Source: Gammaproteobacteria bacterium
Lineage (GTDB): Bacteria > Pseudomonadota > Gammaproteobacteria > UBA4575
Reading direction: 5' to 3'
Assembly: GCA_022824965.1 (NCBI GenBank)
Contig: JAJDYY010000008.1
Coordinates: 384,284-448,283, forward strand
Length of the DNA stretch: 64,000 bases
Each line of letters opens with the position of its first letter. Within the stretch, counting starts at the first letter, position 1. Below are positions 9,124-16,451 of this stretch, in pieces. A program made the translations under genes and the position numbers. The notes beneath the pieces were generated by a model that ran no database searches, had not been told where the DNA came from, and was given only the letters and a program-made list of their open reading frames with translations.

Positions 9124-10440
9124 TTGCAAGATTTTGTATATGAGCACCACATAGTGAATACAAGTAGGAAAATTTCTGTAATTGGTATGGGGTACGTAGG
9201 TCTGCCTGTTGCCATCGCATTTGGTGCTTTAAGTGATGTAGTTGGCTTTGATATAGACAAGGACAGAATTGGAGAGTTGAAAGCTAAATATGATAAAACT
9301 GGGGAGATAGCTCCCGAAGTATTGGCCGAGACAAGGGTTCTCTTCACATCGGACCATGCGCAACTAAGAAAGGCTGATTTTCACATTGTAGCAGTACCCA
9401 CTCCAATTAATGATGTCAAAAACCCGGATATGGAAGCCCTAATGGCGGCTTCAAAAACCTTAGGCGGAGTAATCAAAAATGGCGATATAGTAGTTTATGA
9501 GTCTACAGTTTATCCCGGTGCCACAGAGGAAATATGTGTCCCAATACTTGAGCAAGAATCTGGCTTAACTTGTGGTATAGATTTTAACGTTGCTTATTCT
9601 CCAGAACGCATTAACCCCAGTGATAAAGAGCATACTTTTGCCAACATAGTGAAGGTAGTTTCGGCTCAAGATCAGCAAACACTGGATATTGTTCACAATG
9701 TATATGGGTGTGTAGTGAGCGCAGGAATATATGATGCACCTTCAATCAAGGTGGCTGAAGCAGCAAAAGTCGTAGAGAACATACAAAGAGACGTCAATAT
9801 TGCCTTGATGAACCAGCTTGCCTTGATATTTGAGAAACTCAATATTGATACAAACGATGTGCTCAATGCAGCCGCAACGAAATGGAATTTTTTAAAATTT
9901 TCACCTGGACTTGTCGGCGGCCACTGTATTGGCATAGATCCATACTATTTGGCTTACCGGGCCGCAAAAACTGGCTACGTTCCCGACTTGATCTTGAGCG
10001 CTCGCAGTATTAACAACGGGCTGGGCAATTACATCGCTTCACGAATTATCAAAATAATGTTGCAAGCAGGGTACTCCCCCAAAGAACACATTGTTACCGT
10101 GCTGGGACTGACATATAAGGAAAACACACCTGATACCCGAAACACCAAGGTTGTCGATATCATTAATGAGCTAAAGCAGTACGATGTCGAGGTCCAGGTC
10201 AATGATGTACATGCTGACCCAGATATAGTCCACACTGAACATCAGATTGAGCTTGTGGGATTATCTAAGCTTAAGCCTGCTAAAGTAGTCATACTAGCCG
10301 TGCCACATGACACTTATCTTGACAGAGGCTGGGATTGGATTCTTACTTTAGTTCAAGATGAGCGTGGGATAGTTTATGACATCAAGGGTAAACTCGGTAG
10401 AGAAGACTCACCTTCTGAAATTCAAGTTTTAAGACTTTAG
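9124..10440 (+). CDS. tviB: UDP-N-acetylglucosamine/galactosamine 6-dehydrogenase (TviB/WbpA type)
   Basis: NAD-dependent four-electron oxidation of a UDP-HexNAc to the uronic acid for capsule or O-antigen. The Rossmann motif ISVIGMGYVGLPVAIAFG is at the N-terminus, followed by VAVPTPIN, YESTVYPGATEE and the catalytic-Cys motif GGHCIGIDPYYLAYRA, with the UDP-binding C-terminal domain from about residue 310 (GLTYKENTPDTRNTKVVDI). At 438 residues the length fits TviB (about 425). No ATG precedes the Rossmann motif: TTG 9124 follows an in-frame stop at once, and GTG 9154 is an alternative, so the 5' end may be altered. The usual 4-epimerase partner is absent nearby. Confidence 0.88.
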   Translation: MQDFVYEHHIVNTSRKISVIGMGYVGLPVAIAFGALSDVVGFDIDKDRIGELKAKYDKTGEIAPEVLAETRVLFTSDHAQLRKADFHIVAVPTPINDVKNPDMEALMAASKTLGGVIKNGDIVVYESTVYPGATEEICVPILEQESGLTCGIDFNVAYSPERINPSDKEHTFANIVKVVSAQDQQTLDIVHNVYGCVVSAGIYDAPSIKVAEAAKVVENIQRDVNIALMNQLALIFEKLNIDTNDVLNAAATKWNFLKFSPGLVGGHCIGIDPYYLAYRAAKTGYVPDLILSARSINNGLGNYIASRIIKIMLQAGYSPKEHIVTVLGLTYKENTPDTRNTKVVDIINELKQYDVEVQVNDVHADPDIVHTEHQIELVGLSKLKPAKVVILAVPHDTYLDRGWDWILTLVQDERGIVYDIKGKLGREDSPSEIQVLRL

Positions 10441-10682
10441 AATTTCCTGTGATGTAAATCAGTTCCTGCAATTTATTCAAGAATGACGCGAAACTAACCA
10501 AGAGGATCAGAACTGCACCCAATAATCGACGATCAAAGTACAGGAAGTCGAAACAGTCTTTATTCCTAAGAAATAGCGCTACGTGACCAAGCTGCACATA
10601 ATACAAGCCGCTGATACTGAAAATGACATCTAGACATCATGGCCCTGGTCATCCAATGAGTCTGGGGTATGCAAGCTGGGAG

Positions 10683-11723
10683 CTATCTAGCGGACAAGTA
10701 AACTTTTTTGTATCGCTGTGCCATGAGCACAGGACTATAGTGCTCTGAACGTATTGCCCCTGCACGTGCTAGATGCACCCGCAAATTATGAGATTGGTAC
10801 AAATGCGCCATTTGTTCTGCAAGAGCTTCAGGGTCGTTTGGAGGAACCAGTATCCCGCAATTCTTGGTGACAACTTCTGGTATCCCGCCCACTTTGGATG
10901 CTACAACTGGACACCCGGCACGCATTACATCTAAAAGTACAGACCCTAGACCTTCACGCAGGGATGGGAATGCAAAAAGATCAAGAGCAGCAATCCACGA
11001 GGCAGGGTTTTCGACCCAACCGGTAAAGTGTACATTGTTTAAGTCACTAGCCTGCTGGCGCAACTCATGCTCTAAGCGCCCGCTTCCTAGCAATATGAAT
11101 TTGATATCCGGAAATGAAGACTGTAAAAGTCGCGCCGACTGGATCAATACGGAATGTCCCTTTGAAGAATCATCCATTGCGCCGGCATAACCCACAAGAA
11201 ATTTCCCCAAAAACTTATCCCGTATCTCTTGGACTGTATCCACACTAGGAGACTCAGGATTCCATGCACTGGGGATACAGACGATTTTAGCATTTGGTGT
11301 AGAATTCTTAATGCTGTCTTTGACCGCTTTTGTTAAGGCAACAACAGTATGCGCATTCCGGTACATGGCATAGCTAAATGGGTTTTTTCGTATCGGATTT
11401 ATGACACGACGTGTAACGATGTATTTCCTGCTACACAAGCTTGCCAAATACGCCACTTGAACCGCATGCGTTTCGTGAGCGTGCAGCAAGGCTTTATTAC
11501 TTCTTGCCAGACAAACAAATAATGCAGATAGCCGATTACGAACTTTAAAAACTTTTAGATAAGGACAGTCTTGGAAACGACTTGTTAACGGCCCGCGTCG
11601 CAGAATAATGATGCACTGATGCGTCACTCCTTGATTGGCAAGAGCTCTAACTAACAATTCAGTCTGTCTTTCCCCGCCGCGTAGCTTTGGATTTCGAGCA
11701 AGATTAATGTGACAGATTGACAT
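10683..11723 (-). CDS. Glycosyltransferase family 4
   Basis: About 346 residues with the GT4 (GT-B, retaining) fold. The N-terminal NLARNPKLRGGERQTELLVRAL is the GGxE nucleotide-sugar region. A central LVGYAGAMDDSSKGHSVLI and the C-terminal FAFPSLREGLGSVLLDVMRAG (the ExxxxxxxE-like donor motif, here ending in D) follow, then GCPVVASKVGGIPEVV. Start MSICHINLAR at 11723 is preferred; the open frame continues to 11981 but the extra 86 residues are AT-rich and unlike the family. Donor and acceptor sugars are unknown. It is convergent with the dehydrogenase, with about 240 bases between stops. Confidence 0.8.
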   Translation of the reverse strand: MSICHINLARNPKLRGGERQTELLVRALANQGVTHQCIIILRRGPLTSRFQDCPYLKVFKVRNRLSALFVCLARSNKALLHAHETHAVQVAYLASLCSRKYIVTRRVINPIRKNPFSYAMYRNAHTVVALTKAVKDSIKNSTPNAKIVCIPSAWNPESPSVDTVQEIRDKFLGKFLVGYAGAMDDSSKGHSVLIQSARLLQSSFPDIKFILLGSGRLEHELRQQASDLNNVHFTGWVENPASWIAALDLFAFPSLREGLGSVLLDVMRAGCPVVASKVGGIPEVVTKNCGILVPPNDPEALAEQMAHLYQSHNLRVHLARAGAIRSEHYSPVLMAQRYKKVYLSAR

Positions 11724-12215
11724 ACCAACATCACGATCTCTAGTTTTGTAATGATTTCTACAGTTTGAAAATCCTGTATCTGAGATTTTTCGTGAAGCAG
11801 TAATTAGATAGCTTAAACTACTAATAAATCTTCTAAGTATTTGTTTCATTGCTGGTCTAAGTAATTTACTGGTATATGTTAGCGGTGAATATTTGGTTTG
11901 ATATTTATATATGGAACTAAAAATAGCTTTATTTTGTAATTGATGAGCGCCTACAAGCTTGTTTTTCTGTTTCAGAATCATTTGACTCTGAATTCGTATG
12001 AATGTGCTGTATTGATGACCGCTAGAAGTACCAATCTCCCAATTTACGACTCCAGCCAGATGTGCAATTCCAGAAATCTAAAGTTTATAGGATTGTGGGG
12101 AACAGAGTTATATCTTTGCAATTTTGAACCCAGCCTAGAACAAATTTTCCAGCCCATTGATCGATTCTAAGAATCCTTTAATCACAACAACATCTCTATT
12201 TAGGCAACCTTCTAA
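11724..12215. other. AT-rich divergent intergenic region
   Basis: 492 bases between the divergent GT4 gene and the LPS-kinase-like gene. It presumably holds both promoters. The GT4 frame stays open back to 11981, so part may be coding if the start is further upstream. I see no RNA gene, repeat or insertion-sequence end. Confidence 0.35.
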
Positions 12216-13082
12216 ATGAACAAGAAGATTTACTCACATGGCAAGCTTCTAGTGAATCAAGACTTAGCGTCCCACAAGTTGATGGAAAACTGGATACGGA
12301 ATAAAAGGTTTTTGAAATATGAGGATAGCCAGTTGTTGCTTGACAGGGTAGGTGGTGGTAAACGAAACAGGCTTTATTGCTTCAGTAATGAATGCGTTCA
12401 ATGTGAAGTAGTTATGAAAGTTTCACATATCAGCCAAAGCTATAAGTTTTGGCGAAAAGTAGACTTGTTCATAAAAAGCTACTTAAAAGATTATAACTAT
12501 AGGGGCTATATCAGTAGTGTGAAATTGCAAAAGATGGGGGTCGATACCATTGAGCCCATTGCTTACTGGACATATAAACCTTCGCTGCTACATCACAAAA
12601 GTTATTTTTTGTACAAAAAAGTTAAAAGCGAACTCACAGTTGCTCAGCTCTTCGACGAAATCATCATGTCCGACATAGATGATAAGGATCTGTTAGTTAA
12701 GACTATCGTTAACCGGTGCATCGGCATAGTCAAAGATATACACACAGCAAACATGCGTCATGATGACCCCCATGGAAACAACATACTCACAGACATAAGG
12801 TGTAGAGACGTTGCCACGCTAAATGAAAGGAAAATCTTGAATGCGAGATTTACATTGATTGACAATGATCGTTGCCACGCTGCACGCTCAGTTGTCCCTG
12901 GTATAAAAAAGTTCTTTGATCTTAAGTGCCTTGTAAGACTCAAGATTTGTAACATTCCTCAGCAGGACCTACTACGCCAATACCTGGGAGAAAGTTATAC
13001 AAAATATTGGTGGCATGTTTTAAATTTCTGGAAGCTAGGTGGTTTTCGCATACATAAGCAAATAAATAACTTATTGAAATAG
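12216..13082 (+). CDS. LPS-kinase-like protein (Kdo/WaaP/RfaY superfamily)
   Basis: 288 residues, predicted soluble small-molecule kinase fold. It carries a catalytic loop MRHDDPHGNNIL matching HxDxxxxN, and FTLIDNDRC in the place of the metal-binding DFG/DFD motif; MKVSH near residue 70 could hold the ATP-binding Lys. It probably phosphorylates a sugar of the LPS core, similar to RfaY/WaaY or InaA proteins, but substrate cannot be assigned. Codon use is AT-rich compared with waaA/kdkA, which suggests separate acquisition. It stands alone on the plus strand. Confidence 0.65.
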   Translation: MNKKIYSHGKLLVNQDLASHKLMENWIRNKRFLKYEDSQLLLDRVGGGKRNRLYCFSNECVQCEVVMKVSHISQSYKFWRKVDLFIKSYLKDYNYRGYISSVKLQKMGVDTIEPIAYWTYKPSLLHHKSYFLYKKVKSELTVAQLFDEIIMSDIDDKDLLVKTIVNRCIGIVKDIHTANMRHDDPHGNNILTDIRCRDVATLNERKILNARFTLIDNDRCHAARSVVPGIKKFFDLKCLVRLKICNIPQQDLLRQYLGESYTKYWWHVLNFWKLGGFRIHKQINNLLK

Positions 13083-13278
13083 ATTGTTCATTGTCCTTCT
13101 CAAGGTACTATTGACGCTTCTGACCGCAGTTCGATTTTAAGTGTATTAATCAAGCCTATACAGCATCCCACAGTAATACTTTTAATGTATTTCTCCCTGG
13201 AATTTTTCTAAGGTGATGCTCATTCAAAAATGAAAAATCTTTCACTTGGCACTTCTAAAATGCAATGTCCAACGCTAG

Positions 13279-13959
13279 TTACTCCCTGCTTCTATACCAG
13301 ATTGATACCATGTAAAGCATGATAAAAAGTGCCAACAGACTTTCCTTAACTTCCCCCGCTCGCACATCAAGCACAACCGGTATTTCTACATCTAAAATCT
13401 TGTAGATTTTCTCATGCCAACTTACCACTAGAGAAAGTAAAGCGGCTGGCAGGCATACATATGTAGGCCACAGCCAGTAATTCAGTGACGATCTATCCGG
13501 TTGTCGCTTAGTAAAGAAAAAATACAGTGGCGCTAAAATCCCTCCGACTAGCGCCGCGACAGATAGCAGCGTTCGTGGAACCTGATCGAATAAGGGGCTG
13601 GTATTGTGCAAGTTGGTCTCGCCTTGATCATTAAATCTCTTCCAGTAATCGGAAGTTTCCCATCCAAAGACATGCTGCCCCCAACTTATTTCTTCTCCTG
13701 CAAAATATATACAGCCAAGAATCAGCAGTACCATCCACCAGCGCATCCAATTCTGGCCGAAGTCCCTGAAACCAAATAAGAACGTCGTGCCAAAGAAAAT
13801 TCCGATAAACAAAAAAACTACGGTCAGCACTTCAACCCAGCCATTTTCCCCATACAGATACAAATCAGCACCTGTTCCACCAATCCTCAAAAAGTAGGGG
13901 ACGAGGAAAACAGTCGCTGGGAGTGCTACCCAAATCAGCTTATTTAAATCTCTTTTCAT
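13279..13959 (-). CDS. Uncharacterised multi-pass membrane protein with GEEISWGQ motif
   Basis: 226 residues with about six hydrophobic segments: LIWVALPATVFLVPYFL, VEVLTVVFLFIGIFFGTTFLF, WMVLLILGCIYFAGEEISWG, LLSVAALVGGILAPLYFFF, a Trp/Pro-rich segment, and LLALFIMLYMVSIWY. A strikingly polar, conserved-looking cluster EEISWGQHVFGWETSDYWKRF with NDQGETNLHN follows TM3. I have seen this EEISWGQ..W signature in unannotated inner-membrane proteins but know no function. The acidic/His residues beside a membrane face suggest a catalytic or metal site (inference). There is no clear Shine-Dalgarno site. Confidence 0.65.
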   Translation of the reverse strand: MKRDLNKLIWVALPATVFLVPYFLRIGGTGADLYLYGENGWVEVLTVVFLFIGIFFGTTFLFGFRDFGQNWMRWWMVLLILGCIYFAGEEISWGQHVFGWETSDYWKRFNDQGETNLHNTSPLFDQVPRTLLSVAALVGGILAPLYFFFTKRQPDRSSLNYWLWPTYVCLPAALLSLVVSWHEKIYKILDVEIPVVLDVRAGEVKESLLALFIMLYMVSIWYRSRE

Positions 13960-14015
13960 TTTATTGTTCTCTTATGCATCGGGCGTAGTAAGTAATTTCC
14001 TTTACAAAGGATGTA

Positions 14016-14294
14016 TCAATTACTGGGTTCATTACTCCTGCTGGCGATATATTTAGAATGAGCAGAGCGTGCGCACCTTAGTTCTTTCTTTAAACGAGAA
14101 GCAAGAAGGTCCAAGTCATCCTTTAAGTGCTGAATACTCTCATCAATCTCCAGGTCATTAACGAGTTGAGGTGATAAGTATTTTATTCCATTTTCAACAA
14201 AACCATCACCAGGAGTAATATAGATGTACGGTGGAAATGGGTAATAATCAGTCTTGTTTTGTTCAGCTGTAGTAAGTTTAAAATGAAATCTCAT
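14016..14294 (-). CDS. Small hypothetical protein
   Basis: 92 residues, MRFHFKLTTAEQNKTDYYPF at the N-terminus, then a predicted amphipathic helix DESIQHLKDDLDLLASRLKK. A very good ribosome site (AGGAGGT, 7 bases before ATG on the minus strand) argues that it is a real gene. It is soluble, with no Cys and no recognised domain. It sits about 90 bases downstream of another SD-supported small gene in the same orientation, so the two may form a unit beside the CRISPR array. Confidence 0.6.
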   Translation of the reverse strand: MRFHFKLTTAEQNKTDYYPFPPYIYITPGDGFVENGIKYLSPQLVNDLEIDESIQHLKDDLDLLASRLKKELRCARSAHSKYIASRSNEPSN

Positions 14295-14385
14295 ATGTCC
14301 TACCTCCTATATAGTAAGAGTGGTGTTGTTTATTGATTCATCTCTTTGTCGAAGCAATCATATTCAACATACGCCAAATAACGGT

Positions 14386-14754
14386 TTAATATTTCTTCTC
14401 ATCTTTTAGCTCACTTATCTGTTTTTGAAGTATTTCGGCGTATACTTTCGCAGTTGCAATATCTGCCTTATTCAAGGTTTTCACTGAAAGCCAACACGCT
14501 AAGTAAAAAAGTACAAATATGATAGGTACAGCAACAAGCATAGGTTTGATCATTCCCCAAGCCTCACCTGCTGTTCTTAGATTGAATAAAATTTGAGTAA
14601 TCTCATAGAGAGGAATATCAAAAAACCATATTAGAAAATAATTGACAGCCCCAGTCACGCTCGCAAGTACAAGTAACCGGATCCATAGTCTAGTTACAAA
14701 TTCACCACAGTACTCCCTAACTGCCTGAACCAGATCCCCTAATCCAACATCCAT
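14386..14754 (-). CDS. Small membrane protein next to CRISPR array
   Basis: 122 residues: MDVGLGDLVQAVREYCGEF, then three hydrophobic segments (LLVLASVTGAVNYFLIWFF, an intermediate amphipathic part, and MLVAVPIIFVLFYLACWLSV) and a charged C-terminal helix ILQKQISELKDEKKY. ATG 14754 is chosen because AGGAGG lies 10 bases upstream; a TTG at 14862 would extend it to within a few bases of the first CRISPR repeat and lacks such support. Family unknown. The start is about 115 bases from the CRISPR array, with opposite transcription. Confidence 0.6.
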   Translation of the reverse strand: MDVGLGDLVQAVREYCGEFVTRLWIRLLVLASVTGAVNYFLIWFFDIPLYEITQILFNLRTAGEAWGMIKPMLVAVPIIFVLFYLACWLSVKTLNKADIATAKVYAEILQKQISELKDEKKY

Positions 14755-14868
14755 GAGAATAGCTCCTCCTATTACACATAAACCAAAGCGGCCAGTACTG
14801 AACACATTTTTATGATTATAAAACGGCTGTGTTCCAGCTTGCTCTAAATTTGCATATGCCAACTATAT

Positions 14869-15168
14869 GTTCCGATACCCCACCACCGGAATGCTTGGTA
14901 GACTACCAATACATCGAATACACATCACCGTCGTGTTCCGATACCCCACCACCGGAATGCTTGGTAGACTATATTAGGTGGAGCCGACGGACTTGAACGA
15001 GTTCCGATACCCCACCACCGGAATGCTTGGTAGACTATCACCTGAAACACAAACACAGAAACCACAGTTCCGATACCCCACCACCGGAATGCTTGGTAGA
15101 CTGCAAATCAAGAAAGACAGCTATGTCGCCGCGTTCCGATACCCCACCACCGGAATGCTTGGTAGACT
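14869..15168 (+). CRISPR. Type II-C CRISPR array, 5 repeats of 36 bp, 4 spacers of 30 bp
   Basis: Five identical repeats at 14869-14904, 14935-14970, 15001-15036, 15067-15102 and 15133-15168, separated by four spacers of exactly 30 bp. Repeats begin GTTCCGATACCCC and end GGTAGACT. The tracrRNA anti-repeat at 19739-19770 is complementary to the plus-strand repeat, so crRNAs are read from the plus strand, opposite to cas9-cas1-cas2. Each repeat ends TGGTAGACT, an extended -10-like sequence (TGn plus TAGACT), recalling Neisseria II-C arrays where each repeat carries its own promoter. No spacer matches the rest of the window by eye. Confidence 0.97.
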
Positions 15169-15209
15169 AGGTGAACTGCAAGTCCTTGATATTGCAAGGA
15201 TATAGGTAG

Positions 15210-15542
15210 TTAGAAAAGCTCGATTTGCCCCGGTGAATCGGGCTTTTTCTTTGTTTTCTTATATCCAAAAAATTCACGTGCCATGCCATATTGCTTGTCT
15301 GTTAGCAGGAAATAGACCACATGGCCATCTTCCGGTATGACAGCCCTGAGCCGTCTAATCAAGGATTCAGCATTGGACAGTGTGGGGCAATGGCGTAAAT
15401 ATACCGAGTATTGCAGTTGATTGAAGTTTTCTCTCAATAGCTCTTTCCGATAACATGTATACGCTTTTCTGGCTTCAGTTGTCGTGGTTGGAAAATCAAA
15501 AACGGCAAGTACCCACATTATACGCCACCCGTTAACCGCCAT
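15210..15542 (-). CDS. cas2: CRISPR-associated endoribonuclease/integrase subunit Cas2
   Basis: 110 residues; with Cas1 it forms the spacer-integration complex. The N-terminal ferredoxin-like strand IMWVLAVFDFPTTTTEARKAY contains the conserved Asp, followed by RKELLRENFNQLQYSVYLRHC, a type II Cas2 signature. The C-terminal tail is Lys-rich and ends GQIELF. The gene starts 3 bases after cas1 and ends about 40 bases from the last CRISPR repeat, which is read in the opposite direction. It is the last gene of the cas9-cas1-cas2 operon. Confidence 0.95.
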   Translation of the reverse strand: MAVNGWRIMWVLAVFDFPTTTTEARKAYTCYRKELLRENFNQLQYSVYLRHCPTLSNAESLIRRLRAVIPEDGHVVYFLLTDKQYGMAREFFGYKKTKKKPDSPGQIELF

Positions 15543-15545
15543 GGA

Positions 15546-16451
15546 TCATTCTCCAGTTCCCGCATCCTTGGGCAAAAATAGATTCTCTTTGCCAGTCTCC
15601 AAAAAACGGCAATAACTGTTGATACTTTCAGCGATTCCCTGTGCCAGCCTATAGTCCTGGCCATCGATATATACGGAAGTTTCTACAAACTGAAGCAGTT
15701 TAGGCTTGTCGCTGCTCGAAAACTTGTCATTTTTTATATCCTGCAGTCTGACATGCCGCTCCACGATAAAGCGGTACGGCTCGATGAAGTCATCAGCCAG
15801 GTTAAACGGATTTTGTTGGCCATGATGACCGATACCGAGCGCAGGATTCAGGCCGCTTAAGACAAGCTGACGAGCAATCATCGCGCGGAGCACCGCATAT
15901 CCAAAATTCAGTTGGCTGTTGATTCCATCCATCGCGCCCTTTTTTTCCCGCCTAAATTCTGTGCCGAATAGATGCTTCCAGTAATGCTTGGCTGCTTGCG
16001 CTTCAATATTGCTCGGATCACCGGGTGTCAGCTTTTTGGTCAACCGCTCAAGATAAAGAGCACCACTGAGTTTTAGGTAGCGGAGGTTTTTTGCTTGTGT
16101 GTCGATGCGTGACTGGACCAGTCTTTTCCACACACTTTGATGCCTGTCTGCTTGCCGGATACTGATCTGCTGGTTTAGACGTTGCGGCAGCGATTGATTA
16201 CCCACAAGCGGGAGCTGTAAGCCTATCGGGTAGTGGTGTTCATCTGTTACAAGAATGGTAGCACCGGTTTCAGCAATTTTCCGCAGTACGCTGACAGTGA
16301 GACTGATGGTATGGTGATGCAAGCAGAGTACAGCGATATCGGCAGGAAGAACAAAGGTATCCGGCTGGCCCTGTCTGACCACTTTGATACGGCCCAGATC
16401 TATTGATAGAAGAGCAGGGTTTTCAACGAGCAGGATGCGATTGCCAGGCAT
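15546..16451 (-). CDS. cas1: CRISPR-associated endonuclease/integrase Cas1 (type II)
   Basis: 301 residues. The N-terminal beta domain begins MPGNRILLVENPALLSIDLG. The C-terminal helical domain has the metal-binding residues: Glu in SNIEAQAAKHYWKHLFG, His in LGIGHHGQQNPFNLADDF and Asp/Glu in LADDFIEPYRFIVE. Function: integrase that inserts new spacers with Cas2. It overlaps the 3' end of cas9 by 29 bases, indicating tight translational coupling. Length and motifs match type II-A/II-C Cas1. With no csn2 or cas4 present, the locus is II-C. Confidence 0.96.
   Translation of the reverse strand: MPGNRILLVENPALLSIDLGRIKVVRQGQPDTFVLPADIAVLCLHHHTISLTVSVLRKIAETGATILVTDEHHYPIGLQLPLVGNQSLPQRLNQQISIRQADRHQSVWKRLVQSRIDTQAKNLRYLKLSGALYLERLTKKLTPGDPSNIEAQAAKHYWKHLFGTEFRREKKGAMDGINSQLNFGYAVLRAMIARQLVLSGLNPALGIGHHGQQNPFNLADDFIEPYRFIVERHVRLQDIKNDKFSSSDKPKLLQFVETSVYIDGQDYRLAQGIAESINSYCRFLETGKENLFLPKDAGTGE

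Noticed and set aside
14978..15205. 75-codon open frame with a repeated FRYPTTGMLGRL unit
   Set aside because: It is a read-through of CRISPR repeats 3 to 5, whose unit of 66 bp is a multiple of three; not a gene.
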